Source: AP-15 sp963735445
GTDB taxonomy: Bacteria > Pseudomonadota > Alphaproteobacteria > ATCC43930 > CGMCC-115725
Assembly (NCBI GenBank): GCA_963735445.1
Contig: CAVTLC010000031.1
Span: 33,604 to 97,603, forward strand
Direction: 5' to 3'
Length of the DNA: 64,000 bases
Under the pieces are notes generated by a model. The model made no database searches and was not told the DNA's origin. It was given only the letters and a program-made list of their open reading frames with translations. Position 1 is the first letter of the stretch, and every line of letters begins with the position of its first letter. This document shows positions 52,934-62,398 of the stretch, one piece after another. Both the position numbers and the translations under genes were made by a program.

Positions 52934-54136
52934 TCAAAGTCCCAATATTGCTTTGGCGACGATGTTTTTCTGGATCTCATTAGTGCCGCCGTAAATCGAG
53001 GTCTTGCGCCAATTGAAGTAAGTCGGCGCGATCGGCCCGGCCCATTCAGGACCGATCGGCGGCTCGTTCCAACGTTCGTCGTCGCGCTCGGGCTGATAGG
53101 GCATCGCGTAGGGCCCGACGACTTCCATCAACAGCTCGGTCGTCGCTTGCTGGATTTCGGAGCCTTTGATTTTCAGGATCGAAGACGCCGGATCGGGCTT
53201 GTTGTCGGTACGACGGCGTTCGGCCGCGACAACGCGCAACTGCGTCATTTCAAGCGCCTTGAGCTCGACTTCGACCGAGGCGAGCTTCTCACGGAAGCGC
53301 TCGTCCTCGAGCAGCGGGCGTTCGCCGTCGATCTCGAGCGCCGCGAGCTCCTTGATCCGGCGGATGCGCTCTTTCGACAGACCGACGCGGGCAATTCCGG
53401 TGCGCTCGCGACCGAGCAAATATTTGGCGTAATCCCAGCCCTTGTTCTCCTGACCGACAAGGTTTTCAGCCGGGACTTTGACATCGTCGAAAAAGACCTC
53501 GTTGACCTCATGCCCGCCCTCGATCGTGATGATCGGGCGCACCGTGATCCCCGGCGTGTTCATATCGATCAGCAGGAACGAAATTCCCTCCTGCTTTTTC
53601 GCCTGAGGATCGGTGCGTACCAGGCAAAAAATCCAGTCGGCGTGCTGCGCCAACGTCGTCCAGGTCTTTTGACCATTGACGATATAGTGGTCGCCCTCGC
53701 GCTTGGCGGAGGTGCGCAGCGAAGCGAGGTCCGAACCCGATCCCGGCTCGGAAAACCCCTGGCACCACCAATCGTCGAGATTGGCGATGCGCGGCAGAAA
53801 ATGCTTTTTCTGCTTTTCCGAACCGAACGCGATCATCACCGGTCCGACCATCGTCACGCCAAAACCTAAAGGCTGCGGCGCCGGGGTGAGCTGCAATTCC
53901 TCCTGAAAAATGTATTGCTGGACCGGCGTCCAACCGGTGCCGCCCCATTCGACCGGCCAGTTGGCGACCGCCCAACCTTTTTTGTTGAGGATGCGCTGCC
54001 AAGTGATGATGTCGTCCTTGGCGAGGTGCTTGCCCTGGCTCAGCTTGGCCCGGATCGAGGCGGGCAGGTTCTCGTGAAAGAAGGTCCGCACCTCATCGCG
54101 GAAGGCCAGTTCTTCAGACGTGAAACGCAGATCCAT
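52934..54136 (-). CDS. Acyl-CoA dehydrogenase, PimC-like large subunit
   Basis: Acyl-CoA dehydrogenase of 400 residues, very like PimC. N-terminal MDLRFTSEELAFRDEVRTFF, then WPVEWGGTGWTPVQQYIFQE, WWCQGFSEPGSGSDLASLRT (substrate/FAD contact), IVNGQKTWTTLAQHADWIF and KKQEGISFLLIDMNTPGITV. In the pimelate operon PimC and PimD form one alpha2beta2 enzyme; the same order and spacing (37 bases) occur here. It lies downstream of the hydratase/3-hydroxyacyl-CoA dehydrogenase fusion, giving a compact beta-oxidation set for a chain such as pimelate, a dicarboxylate or a steroid side chain. Confidence 0.87.
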   Translation of the reverse strand: MDLRFTSEELAFRDEVRTFFHENLPASIRAKLSQGKHLAKDDIITWQRILNKKGWAVANWPVEWGGTGWTPVQQYIFQEELQLTPAPQPLGFGVTMVGPVMIAFGSEKQKKHFLPRIANLDDWWCQGFSEPGSGSDLASLRTSAKREGDHYIVNGQKTWTTLAQHADWIFCLVRTDPQAKKQEGISFLLIDMNTPGITVRPIITIEGGHEVNEVFFDDVKVPAENLVGQENKGWDYAKYLLGRERTGIARVGLSKERIRRIKELAALEIDGERPLLEDERFREKLASVEVELKALEMTQLRVVAAERRRTDNKPDPASSILKIKGSEIQQATTELLMEVVGPYAMPYQPERDDERWNEPPIGPEWAGPIAPTYFNWRKTSIYGGTNEIQKNIVAKAILGL

Positions 54137-54299
54137 GGCGTTCTGACTCCCTCTTTTCTCGCCTGGTCGGCCCGCAAAATGTGATGTCTGAGGCAGGCGA
54201 AGCGTTGCGGCTCTTCGTCCCCGCGTTCGCGGCTACAAGCGAGTATTCCTAGCTACCATTAGCCCTCAGGAGAGCCGGGTCGTCGGCGCGAATTTCGGC

Positions 54300-56421
54300 T
54301 CACGACGCTACTTCTAAACTACCAAAGCCGCGGGTTTCGGCGGCGAGGCGCGCGATCAGCGCAGCGGGACGCAGGCTCTGATCCCCACTCCGCTCGGCAT
54401 AATAGGCTAGCCGATCGCGAACCTGCCCCAGCCCGAGCTGGTCGGCATAGTACATCGGGCCGCCGCGCCATACCGGCCAGCCATAGCCATAGACCCAGAC
54501 CACATCGATATCGCCTGGACGCGAGGCAATGCCCTCCTCGAGGATGCGGGCGCCCTCGTTGATCATCGGGAAGACGGTGCGTTCGACGATCTCCTCCGGC
54601 CCGATCTTGCGGCGCGAAATCCCGAGCCGGGCTGAGGCGTCGAGAATAATTCGCTCAATCTCGGGGTCGGGGATCGGCGTCCGCGATCCCGCCTCATAGC
54701 GGAAATACCCCTTGCCGGTTTTCTGACCGAAATGGCCAGCCTCGCACAACGCGTCTTCGATGACCGCTTGCTCGCCGCGCGATTTGCGGATCAGCCAGCC
54801 GACATCGAGCCCGGCCAAATCCATCATCGCGTACGGCCCCATCGGCAAGCCAAATTCGACGAGCGCGGCCTCAACCTCCTGAGGTAACGCTCCTTCGAGC
54901 AGCAACCGCTCGGCCTCAACCGCGCGCCGCGCCAGCATCCGATTGCCAACAAAGCCGTAGCACACGCCGACCACCACCGGCACCTTGCCGAGCTGTCGAG
55001 CGAGGTGAAGCGCGGTGACGATCGCGTCGGGAGCGCTCTTTGCCCCGCGGACGATCTCCAGCAGCCGCATAACATTAGCCGGGCTGAAGAAATGCGTTCC
55101 GACGACATCCTGCGGCCGCGAAGTCGCGCCGGCGATCTCGTCGACATCGAGCGTCGAGGTGTTGGTCGCGAGCAGGGCCCCGGGCTTGGCGACCCGATCG
55201 AGTTCGGCAAACACCGTTTTCTTGACAGCCATGTCTTCGAACACGGCCTCGATCACGACATCGGCCTCAGCCGGCGGCGTCGAGGCCAACGGCACCGGTT
55301 ATGAGCCCCAGGCGCCGCTCCATCTCCTCGGCGCTAAGTCCGCCGCGCGCCATTGTCGCGCGGTAATTGGCCGTGATCCGATCGCGCCCCTTTTGCAGCA
55401 GGTCGTGGCCGGTCTCGATCACAGTCACCGGAAGACCAGCATTCGCAAAACACATCGCGATGCCGCCGCCCATCGTGCCGGACCCCAAGACTGCGGCATG
55501 CGCGATCGGCCGCGGCCGGGTGGCCGCGGGTAGGTTAGGCACCTTCGCCGCCTCGCGCTCGGCGAAGAAGACGTGGCGCTGCGCCTTTGACTGGTCGCCC
55601 GCGACAAGCTTGCGGAACAGCTCACCTTCGCGCCGCAGGCCCTCCTCGAACGGCAGGGTAAAGGCGTTGCGCACCGCTTCAACGCAAGCGGCGGGCGCGT
55701 CCCGGCCGCGCAAGCGGCGGGTCAGCGCCGCGGCGGTCTCGTCAAAAGCCTTCGGATCGGCACGCGCCGGGGCAAGCTTGTCGTCGCGGTCGCGGACTTT
55801 TTGCAGCGGCCGCTTTTCGGCAATTACTCGTCGGGCGAAAGCAATTGCCGCGGCGGTCAGATCGCCCTTCGCGATTTCGTCGATGACGCCGTCGTTCGCG
55901 GCCTCGGTGGCGCCGATCGGCTCGCCGGTGACGATCATCCGCAGCGCCTTTTCGGGACCGACGAGCCGCGGCAATCGTTGGGTTCCGCCGGCGCCGGGCA
56001 GCAAGCCGAGCTTGACCTCCGGCAGGCCGACGCGCGCCGTCGGGGTCGCAACGCGGAAATGGCAAGCGAGCGCCACCTCGAAACCGCCGCCGAGTGCTGT
56101 GCCATGTAATGCCGCGATGACCGGTTTCGGCATCGCCTCGATCTGCGCGATGACTTCGCCGAGGTTCGGCGGCTGCGGCGGCTTACCAAACTCGGTGATG
56201 TCCGCCCCGGCAAAAAACGTCCGCCCGGCGCAGGCCACGACCACGCCCTCGACCAACGGGTCGTCGCGAACCTTGCGCAACGCTTCGGCCAACCCGGCGC
56301 GGACCTCGTGCTTTAGTGCGTTGACCGGCGGGTTATCCACCATGATGACGGCAATGCCCGCCCCAGCCTCCGCTGAGGCCGCTTCGCGGCGGAGATCGAC
56401 GCTGGAGTTGATATTGCCCAT
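54300..56421 (-). CDS. Enoyl-CoA hydratase/3-hydroxyacyl-CoA dehydrogenase fusion, one frameshift
   Basis: Bifunctional beta-oxidation enzyme (FadB/FadJ/PimF-like) of about 706 residues. The first frame from 56421 (behind GAGGCCCGG) gives the hydratase half: AGADITEFGKPP, LHGTALGGGFEVALACHFRV and LPGAGGTQRLPRLVG. The 3-hydroxyacyl half starts with AVLGSGTMGGGIAMCFANAG. At about 55268-55275 one extra base in GCCGCCGGC shifts the frame; the second frame continues EADVVIEAVFEDMAVKKTVF, TNTSTLDVDEI, GTHFFSPANVMRLLEIVRG and the final GYGWPVWRGGPMYYAD. The restored length is normal. Confidence 0.88.
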
Positions 56422-56497
56422 TTTCCGGGCCTCACCCTTGCCTCGGCTTAGATTACCTGCAACCAAACCGTCGAAGAAGAGGCAAGCTGAACCCAAG

Positions 56498-57128
56498 CTA
56501 ACCCGCGGCGTGCAGCGAGATCGCACGGATCAGATTTGTAACGATCGCCTGTGGATCGTCGGCGCGCATAACCTCGCCCATGACAGCGATGCCGGCGGCG
56601 CCGGCGGCGCGGCACATCGCGGCATTTTCGGCATTGATGCCACCCAACGCCAGCACCGGGCCGGGTGCGCCCGCGACAATGCGGGCGAGACCGTCGAGGC
56701 CAAGCGCCGGGCCATAACCGGGTTTGCTCGCGGTTAGAAAAATCGGGCTGACGGTGACGTAATCGGCTCCGGCGATCAACTGCTCGGCAGCTTCGGCAGC
56801 CGAATGGGCAGACGCGCCGATCAATGCTCGTGTGTAAACGCGCCCGCGCCGCACGCGGATCGCCGCCGCTTGGCAGATGCACACCGTCGGCGCCGACCGC
56901 GATCACTGCTTCGACATCCTCATGGACGCTGACGACGGCCCCGTGCCGATGCCCCAGTTCGACCAATCTCGCGAGCAGGCAGCGGCGCTCAGCCGGCGGT
57001 AAATCCTTTTCGCGTAGACTGAACCAGCGGACGCCGCCGGCAAACACCGCCTCCGCCACCTCGATCAGCGGCCGGCGGGCCTGACCACGATCGGAGATCA
57101 CCAGCAATGGCGGATCGGGTAAGGGCAT
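56498..57128 (-). CDS. thiE: Thiamine phosphate synthase, one frameshift
   Basis: ThiE/TenI-family enzyme, about 209 residues, joining the pyrimidine and thiazole parts of thiamine. The first frame gives LLVISDRGQA, GGVRWFSLREKDLP and GADGVHLPSGGDPRA. One extra T/A in the AAA at 56836-56838 shifts the frame; the second frame gives RALIGASAHSAAEAAEQL, ADYVTVSPIFLTASKPGYGP and VLALGGINAENAAMCRAAGA, all ThiE signatures. No thiamine (THI-box) leader is seen upstream. The SIMPL gene ends 12 bases before its start. Confidence 0.85.
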
Positions 57129-57140
57129 CGCCGATCTCGC

Positions 57141-57883
57141 CTAATGCTGCGTCGGGCCGAGCAGCAGATCGGCCGAGACCGTCACCCGGATCACCGCTTC
57201 GCCGGGTTCGGCGACAGGCGCCGCCATCGCCATCGCGGCAAAGCGCGGCATCGGCTGGTTTCCAGTCTCGGCATTGCCGACGCGCAAATCGCGGTATCGC
57301 AGTATTGAGAGGTGCACCCGCTCGGCAATCTGCGAAGCGCGCTGCGCCAGCCCGGCTAAGGCCTCCGCCGTCAAATCCTCCTCGGCGCCACGCAGCTGTC
57401 TCGGGCGAGACCTCGTAGGTCATCGACGACATGAGCAGACCATCGGTCTGCAATGATCCGGCAAGTTTGAGTAACGCGTCAGCCGCCTTGCTGGTCAGGA
57501 TCAGCGATTGGCTCGCCCGCCATCGCGACGGGCCATTCTGTGGCCGCTCTTCATCGACTGCGTAAGCTACCGGTTTCGACTTCGACACCCTGCACGTGAC
57601 GGGCGCGGTCGAGTGCCGCCGACATCCGCCGGTTGACCGCCGCCTGTAGGGCGAGCGGATCGGCGCCGGTCTCTTCCGCCCTTAATTCGACCCGAAGCAG
57701 ATCGCGCACGACCTTGCGCTCGGCGGTACGGCTGAGGTGCAGCACCGTTGCTGACGGTTCAGGCTGCTGCGCCAGCGCTATTGCCGGGGCGATCAGCAGC
57801 AGCCCCGCTAACAACAGCGCTTTTACGATACCCCGTTCCGAGATTAGCCGGACGGAGAGGAAGTGACGATTAAGGGAGTGCAC
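57141..57883 (-). CDS. SIMPL-domain (DUF541) exported protein, two frameshifts
   Basis: SIMPL-family periplasmic or outer-membrane protein, about 246 residues. The start at 57883 is GTG. The signal region IVKALLLAGLLLIAPAIALA leads into ATVLHLSRTAERKVVRDLLR, the SIMPL core. An extra base in the AA at 57564-57565 and another near 57400 must be removed to connect VEVETG with YAVDEERPQNGPSRWRASQS and YEVSPET with LRGAEEDLTAEALAGLAQRA. The final domain holds AVIRVTVSADLLLG. Function is unknown, although members relate to envelope stress. It is co-oriented with thiE. Confidence 0.75.
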
Positions 57884-58151
57884 GCGTCAAGTCTCGATGC
57901 TCAGGAGATCAGCCGATCGATCGGTTGCGCCACGGCCGCCGCCAAAACGCCAAAAGAACAGAGGTCGGCTTCGAGCGGCATTAACCCGGCCCCTTCTGGC
58001 CGTGACACGAGCCTAGTTCTGTTGCTACCCAAAGTCACCCCGCCTTAGTCGCGCTCCCCTGCCCCATTCTCGGCCCCGTTTCGAGTAAGATTTGCCAGGC
58101 GGCTAAGCTCGCCCTACTTGCGGCCGTAGCGGGTTTGGGCGATGAAACCCG

Positions 58152-58904
58152 ATGGCCTCGATCGCATGGCGGCAAGGGTTAAGAGCGTTGGTCACGCGGC
58201 CCAATGAGGAAGCGTGCGTGCTGACGCAGGCGCTTGCATCGCGCGGCATCGGCGCGCTGATCGAGCCGATGATGCAGATCCATTTCCGCGATGCCTCACC
58301 GGAGCTGGCCGGTTTTCGCGCTGTTCTGTGCACCAGCGCCAACGGCGTGCGCGCCCTCGCCCGGATCAGCGGCGAGCGCGGCATTCCGGTCTTCGCGGTT
58401 GGCGACGCGACCGCTGCACGCGCCCGTGCCGAGGGTTTTACCATCGTTGAAAGCGCAAGCGGCGATGTCGGCAGTTTGATCCGCCTGGTCGCGGACCGGT
58501 TGCCGACGCGAGGGGGGCCGCTCCTCCATGTCTCGGGCAGCGACGTTGCCGGCGATCTTGTTGGTGAGCTCAAGATCCGCGGTTTCGCGGTCGAACGCAG
58601 CGTCCTCTACGAAGCGCGGCCGGTGGCTGCACTGAGTCCTGCTGCCGTTCGGGCGCTCCGGGCCGGGGAAATCGATTTCGCCCTCTTCTTTTCGCCGCGA
58701 ACGGCGGCCATCTTTACCCGCCTTGCCGAGGCTGCCGCGATCGGGCAAGCCTGCGAAACGGTCAGCGCCCTCTCCATCAGCGCGGCCGCCGACGCCGCGC
58801 TCGGCGGATTGACCTGGCGCGAGCGTCGGATCGCAGCGCGACCTGACCAGCCGGCATTGCTGGATTTGCTGGACCAGCTGCTTGCCGATCGGCGTCAAGA
58901 CTGA
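58152..58904 (+). CDS. hemD: Uroporphyrinogen-III synthase
   Basis: HemD closes hydroxymethylbilane to uroporphyrinogen III in haem synthesis. The 250-residue protein has the weakly conserved family pattern: LRALVTRPNEEACVLTQALA at the start, FRAVLCTSANGVRALARISG, VFAVGDATAARARAEGF, LLHVSGSDVAGDLVGELKIR, and FALFFSPRTAAIFTRLAEAA. It is followed by the mitofilin-like gene and hemY in the alphaproteobacterial order. It diverges from the SIMPL gene; hemC is not next to it. Confidence 0.85.
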   Translation: MASIAWRQGLRALVTRPNEEACVLTQALASRGIGALIEPMMQIHFRDASPELAGFRAVLCTSANGVRALARISGERGIPVFAVGDATAARARAEGFTIVESASGDVGSLIRLVADRLPTRGGPLLHVSGSDVAGDLVGELKIRGFAVERSVLYEARPVAALSPAAVRALRAGEIDFALFFSPRTAAIFTRLAEAAAIGQACETVSALSISAAADAALGGLTWRERRIAARPDQPALLDLLDQLLADRRQD

Positions 58905-58922
58905 CAGCGGGTTAGGATCAGG

Positions 58923-60153
58923 ATGTCGGAAGAACGCAACGAGGCGACGCGCACGGACCACGACCCGCCGGCCGAGACGATCCCCGCTGATCAGGTCTCG
59001 CCGTCTGCTGCGACCGCGGAGCCTCCCGCCCACTTGCCTCACCGTCGCCGTTCGCGGCGGTGGGGAGTGGCTTTGCTAGCCGCCTTGCTGGTTCTGGTGA
59101 TCGCCGGGGTGTTGCTGTCGCCGTTTTGGGCGCCCGCCGTTTCACCGCTGTTGCCCTGGGGGGACCAAGCGGCCGCTCGCAAATACGACGCGCTGGTCGA
59201 ACGGGTCGCCGCGCTGGAGCAGCGACCGACCGTCTCGCCGCGTGATCTGGATGCCGTTAAATCGGCACAGGGGGAGACCGGGCAGCGGATTTCGGCACTG
59301 GAGTCCGGCGTCGATGCGTTGCGCCAGAATCAGGAGGCGACGCAACGCAGTCAAGGCAACGGTCGCGCAGCTGAGCCAGCGAGTGGATGAAATCGCGGCG
59401 CAATCGGGGGCTCGCGCTTCGGCGCAGGCCAACCAAATTGAGAAGGTCGAGCAGGAATTGGCGCAGCGCGGCGCCGCCGATGGCGCGGTTGCAGGCCGGC
59501 TCGATGCGCTTGAACACCAGGTTCATGCCCAAGCAAGCACCGATCGCGGTGGCTCGGCGATGCTGCTGGCGCTGCTCCAATTACGAGAAGCTGTCCAGGA
59601 GGCACGGCCTTTCCCCGCCGAGTATGCGGCTTTCAAGCAGGCAGCAGCGCCGGATCCCAACCTCATCGCCGCCGCCGACCCTTTGGCGGATGCCGCGCGC
59701 AACGGGGTCGCCAGCCGCGCTGTCTTGCAACAGCAATTGGCGGCCCTCGCCGACAAAATCGCCGCACCAGCGCCGCCCACCGGCAAACGCAAATGGTGGA
59801 GTGAAGCACTCGACCGGCTGCGCGGATTGGTGACGATCCGCCATGTCGATCATGCGACCACAAGCGGCCCGGGGGCGGCTGTCGAGGTCGCGCGAGCTGA
59901 TCTGGCTCAGGGTGACCTCACCGGTGCGGTCGCTGAGATCGGTAAGCTGACCGGCGCCAATGCCGAGCTAGCGCAACCCTGGCTGCAGATGGCGCGCCAG
60001 CGGCTCGCCGCCGAGACCGCGCTGAGCCATCTTCAGGAATTGGTAACCGCGCGTCTCGCCTCGCCACCTGAGGCGCCACCCGCCACGGCTCCGCCGGTAG
60101 CGCCGAACGCTGCCCCAGAGCACCCCGCGGCCACACCAAAGACCCCGTCCTGA
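58923..60153 (+). CDS. Mitofilin-like (COG4223) inner-membrane protein, one frameshift
   Basis: Alphaproteobacterial mitofilin homologue, about 409 residues, always next to hemD and hemY. The N-terminus has an acidic/Pro-rich region, then one transmembrane helix (GVALLAALLVLVIAGVLLSP, about residues 48-67). The frame breaks near 59346, where one extra C joins QNQEATQ to AVKATVAQLSQRVDEIAAQ. After that a coiled coil (about 75-190) and the mitofilin C-terminal part TSGPGAAVEVARADLAQGDL continue to a Pro/Ala-rich end. It may shape membrane structure, by analogy with mitochondrial Mic60. Confidence 0.78.
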
Positions 60154-61706
60154 TGCGCGCCATTTTCGCCGTCATCGTCATTCTCGGTCTTGCCGCGGCG
60201 GCGGTGTTCCTGGTCGACAACCCAGGACGGGTCGAGATCCTGTGGCAGGGATGGCAGATCGATACCTCGGTCGGCGTGCTGGTCGCGGCTGGTACGCTAG
60301 CCGCCCTTGCTGTCGCCCTGGTGCTGTGGGTGCTGTCGCTGATTTTCAAAAGCCCGCGCGCGTATCTGAGACGGCGGCGCGAGCGGCGGCGGCGCGCCGG
60401 TTACCAGGCATTGACCCGCGGCATGGTCGCGGTTGCCGCCGGCGACCCTCAGGAAGCGCGGCGCTACGCGAGGCGGGCGGAGGCGTTGCTCGCCGAACCG
60501 CCGTTGACCCTCCTCCTATCGGCGCAGGCGGCGCAGATCGGCGGCGATGAACTGGCGGCAAAAAAGTTTTTTACGGCAATGCTCGACCGGCCGGAAACCG
60601 AATTCCTCGGACTGCGCGGCCTCCTAAATCAGGCGCTACGCGATGGTGATCGCACGACGGCGCGTCAACTCGCCGAGCGCGCCGCGGCGAAGCGTCCCAA
60701 CACCGCTTGGGCAGCATCGACCCTGTTCGACCTTGAAGCCCGCGAGCAGCGCTGGGAAGAGGCGCGAATGGCACTGGAACGGGCCGCTGTTAAGCGGCTT
60801 ATCGCGCCAGCGACGGCACGGCATCACCGTGGCGTGATCCTATACGAGCTGAGCCGTGCCGCGGAAGCAGCCGGCGATCGTCAACGGGCGCTGGCGCTCG
60901 CCGCCGAAGCGCGGTCCTTGACGCCGGACCTCGCCACCCCGGCAGCATATTACGCGCGGCTGTTGCTGGCTGAGGGCAAAGTCGGCCGCGCCACAAGGGC
61001 AGTCGAACGAGCGTGGCGAACCGCTCCCGGACCCGAACTCGCGGAGGTCTATGGCGAAATCACCAAGCGCGAAGCGCCGCTCACCCGCGTCGCGCGCTTC
61101 CAGCGCCTCGCCGCACAGAACCCAGCCGCAAGGGAAAGTCACCTGGCCTTGGCCGAGGCGGCGCTGGCGGCAGAGTTGTGGGGAGAAGCGCGCCGCCATC
61201 TCGAACGCGCTTTGGAGGCCGCGCCACCGCCTTTCGCCGCCCCGCCGGAAAATTCCGGCCGATTTCCAGAGCCCGTGGCCGTCGTGGAAGATCGCGGCGA
61301 CATCCTCTCGCGCGCCACGCCGCGCCTGTGTCTGATGATGGCACGGGTCGAGGAGGCTGATCACGGCGATCTTCTACATGCCCGCGAATGGCTCGACCGC
61401 GCCGTCCGAGCGCTCCCCGATCCGCGTTATGTTTGCACCGCCTGTGGCGGCGAGAGCACCAAGTGGCAGTCGCTGTGTCCGCGTTGCGGCGCCTTCGACA
61501 CTTTGGCCTGGCGAACCCCGGCGTGGAATGCCGCGATTGCGGCGTTGCCGGCGGTAGTTGAGGAAGTCCCGCCCGTCGAGCTGATCGCTGCCTCAGCCGA
61601 CACCGGCGCTGCCCGCCAGCGCGCCAGGGGCTGGCTGAGCCTACGCGGCCAAACGCCTTGGCGTTACGACCGGAACGCGCTATCTCTACCGACATCGCCC
61701 TGGTAG
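60153..61706 (+). CDS. hemY: HemY-like TPR protein of the haem gene cluster
   Basis: Alphaproteobacterial HemY (COG3898), 517 residues. Two N-terminal helices (about 3-21 and 42-64) anchor it in the inner membrane. The rest is TPR-like repeats: ARRYARRAEALLAEPPLTLL, NTAWAASTLFDLEAREQRWE and SHLALAEAALAAELWGEARR. A zinc ribbon near the end (YVCTACGGESTKWQSLCPRC, about 428-447) is typical of this class. Its stop codon lies inside the tRNA-Thr gene (TAG at 61704-61706). Its exact role in haem synthesis is unresolved. The start overlaps the previous stop by one base. Confidence 0.84.
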   Translation: MRAIFAVIVILGLAAAAVFLVDNPGRVEILWQGWQIDTSVGVLVAAGTLAALAVALVLWVLSLIFKSPRAYLRRRRERRRRAGYQALTRGMVAVAAGDPQEARRYARRAEALLAEPPLTLLLSAQAAQIGGDELAAKKFFTAMLDRPETEFLGLRGLLNQALRDGDRTTARQLAERAAAKRPNTAWAASTLFDLEAREQRWEEARMALERAAVKRLIAPATARHHRGVILYELSRAAEAAGDRQRALALAAEARSLTPDLATPAAYYARLLLAEGKVGRATRAVERAWRTAPGPELAEVYGEITKREAPLTRVARFQRLAAQNPAARESHLALAEAALAAELWGEARRHLERALEAAPPPFAAPPENSGRFPEPVAVVEDRGDILSRATPRLCLMMARVEEADHGDLLHAREWLDRAVRALPDPRYVCTACGGESTKWQSLCPRCGAFDTLAWRTPAWNAAIAALPAVVEEVPPVELIAASADTGAARQRARGWLSLRGQTPWRYDRNALSLPTSPW

Positions 61707-61771
61707 CTCAGTGGTAGAGCAACCGCTTCGTAAGCGGTAGGCCGTTGGTTCAAATCCGACCCGGGGCACCA
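61697..61771 (+). tRNA. tRNA-Thr (CGT)
   Basis: Seventy-five bases with encoded CCA. The acceptor GCCCTGG pairs with CCGGGGC (one T-G). The D-arm holds AGCTCAGTGGTAGAGC. The anticodon stem ACCGC/GCGGT has the loop TTCGTAA and anticodon CGT. The T-arm GTTGGTTCAAATCCGAC is standard. The first ten bases also encode the end of hemY. Confidence 0.95.
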
Positions 61772-62121
61772 TTTCGTTTAGCGGCTCAAGATCGGGGCTC
61801 GTTGGTTAATTTGTGCTAACGAACGAGACCTCTGTGCGGTCGAAGACGCCACTGCAATGGGCGCCAATGCGGTTTTGACGATGCGGCTTTTGATTCCTTC
61901 GAGATCGGCGAGGAGGATGAGCGAGGTTGTCGCCTATGGCACCGCAACGGTAATCGAGCGCCTACTCCACCCGCATAGCGCGGGTGCTGCAAGCCGGGTG
62001 CGTCCCGCACGCGAAGCTGTTGATTACCGCCGCGATCGGGGTTGAGCCGCGTTGGACCGGGCAGTGGGGACGCGCCCGCCTACTGGCATCAGCAATCGCG
62101 GCGCAGTATTGTTCGAGCCAT
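61772..62121. other. Gap between the two tRNA genes
   Basis: 350 bases with no convincing gene on either strand, no long hairpin with T tract and no obvious promoter. Short frames are Arg-rich and lack ribosome sites. Confidence 0.5.
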
Positions 62122-62198
62122 GTCCCCGTAGCTCAGCCGGATAGAGCAACAGTTTCCTAAACTGTGGGTCGCAGGTTCGAGTCCTGCCGGGGACGCCA
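62122..62198 (+). tRNA. tRNA-Arg (CCT)
   Basis: Seventy-seven bases with encoded CCA. The acceptor GTCCCCG pairs with CGGGGAC; the discriminator base is G. The anticodon stem ACAGT/ACTGT has the loop TTCCTAA with anticodon CCT (reads AGG). The T-arm is GCAGGTTCGAGTCCTGC. A tyrosine integrase follows 200 bases downstream, so the 3' end of this gene is a likely integration site. Confidence 0.95.
62171..62198 (+). other. Probable attachment site (tRNA-Arg 3' end)
   Basis: The T-arm and acceptor 3' end through CCA would be the crossover identity block of an element that integrates into tRNA-Arg. The matching right-hand copy must lie beyond the window, so the limits are approximate. Confidence 0.35.
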
Positions 62199-62224
62199 AC
62201 AAAAACAAAAACATAAGGTCGTTT

Positions 62225-62302
62225 ATGGGTATTGCAAAAATGCCCATGTATGCTCACAATATCCCTAAAAAACCCTATAAATCCCCATCGATCCCCCTAT
62301 AA
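62225..62302 (+). repeat. Inverted and direct repeats upstream of the integrase
   Basis: ATGGGTATT (62225-62233) and AATGCCCAT (62239-62247) form a 9-bp inverted repeat with one T-G. Then CCCTAAAA at 62263 and two exact CCCTATAA copies at 62273 and 62295 lie in helical phase (10 and 22 bases apart). This looks like integrase or excisionase arm sites. Confidence 0.45.
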
Positions 62303-62398
62303 TGTCTACATGGCGCAAACGTGTACGCGGCAGGTTTCCTGGGGTTCCGACCGACTGGGCCATGTGCGCGCCCATGTACGCGAGGTCGAGCGGAAAAA

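Noticed and set aside
51790..52983. 397-residue open frame on the plus strand
   Set aside because: It is the antisense shadow of the PimD-like acyl-CoA dehydrogenase, whose motifs are intact on the minus strand.
55367..56737. 456-residue open frame on the plus strand
   Set aside because: It is antisense to the hydratase/dehydrogenase fusion and thiE; high GC keeps such frames open.
57129..57140. Thiamine riboswitch before thiE
   Set aside because: The gap to the upstream SIMPL gene is only 12 bases, too short for a THI-box.
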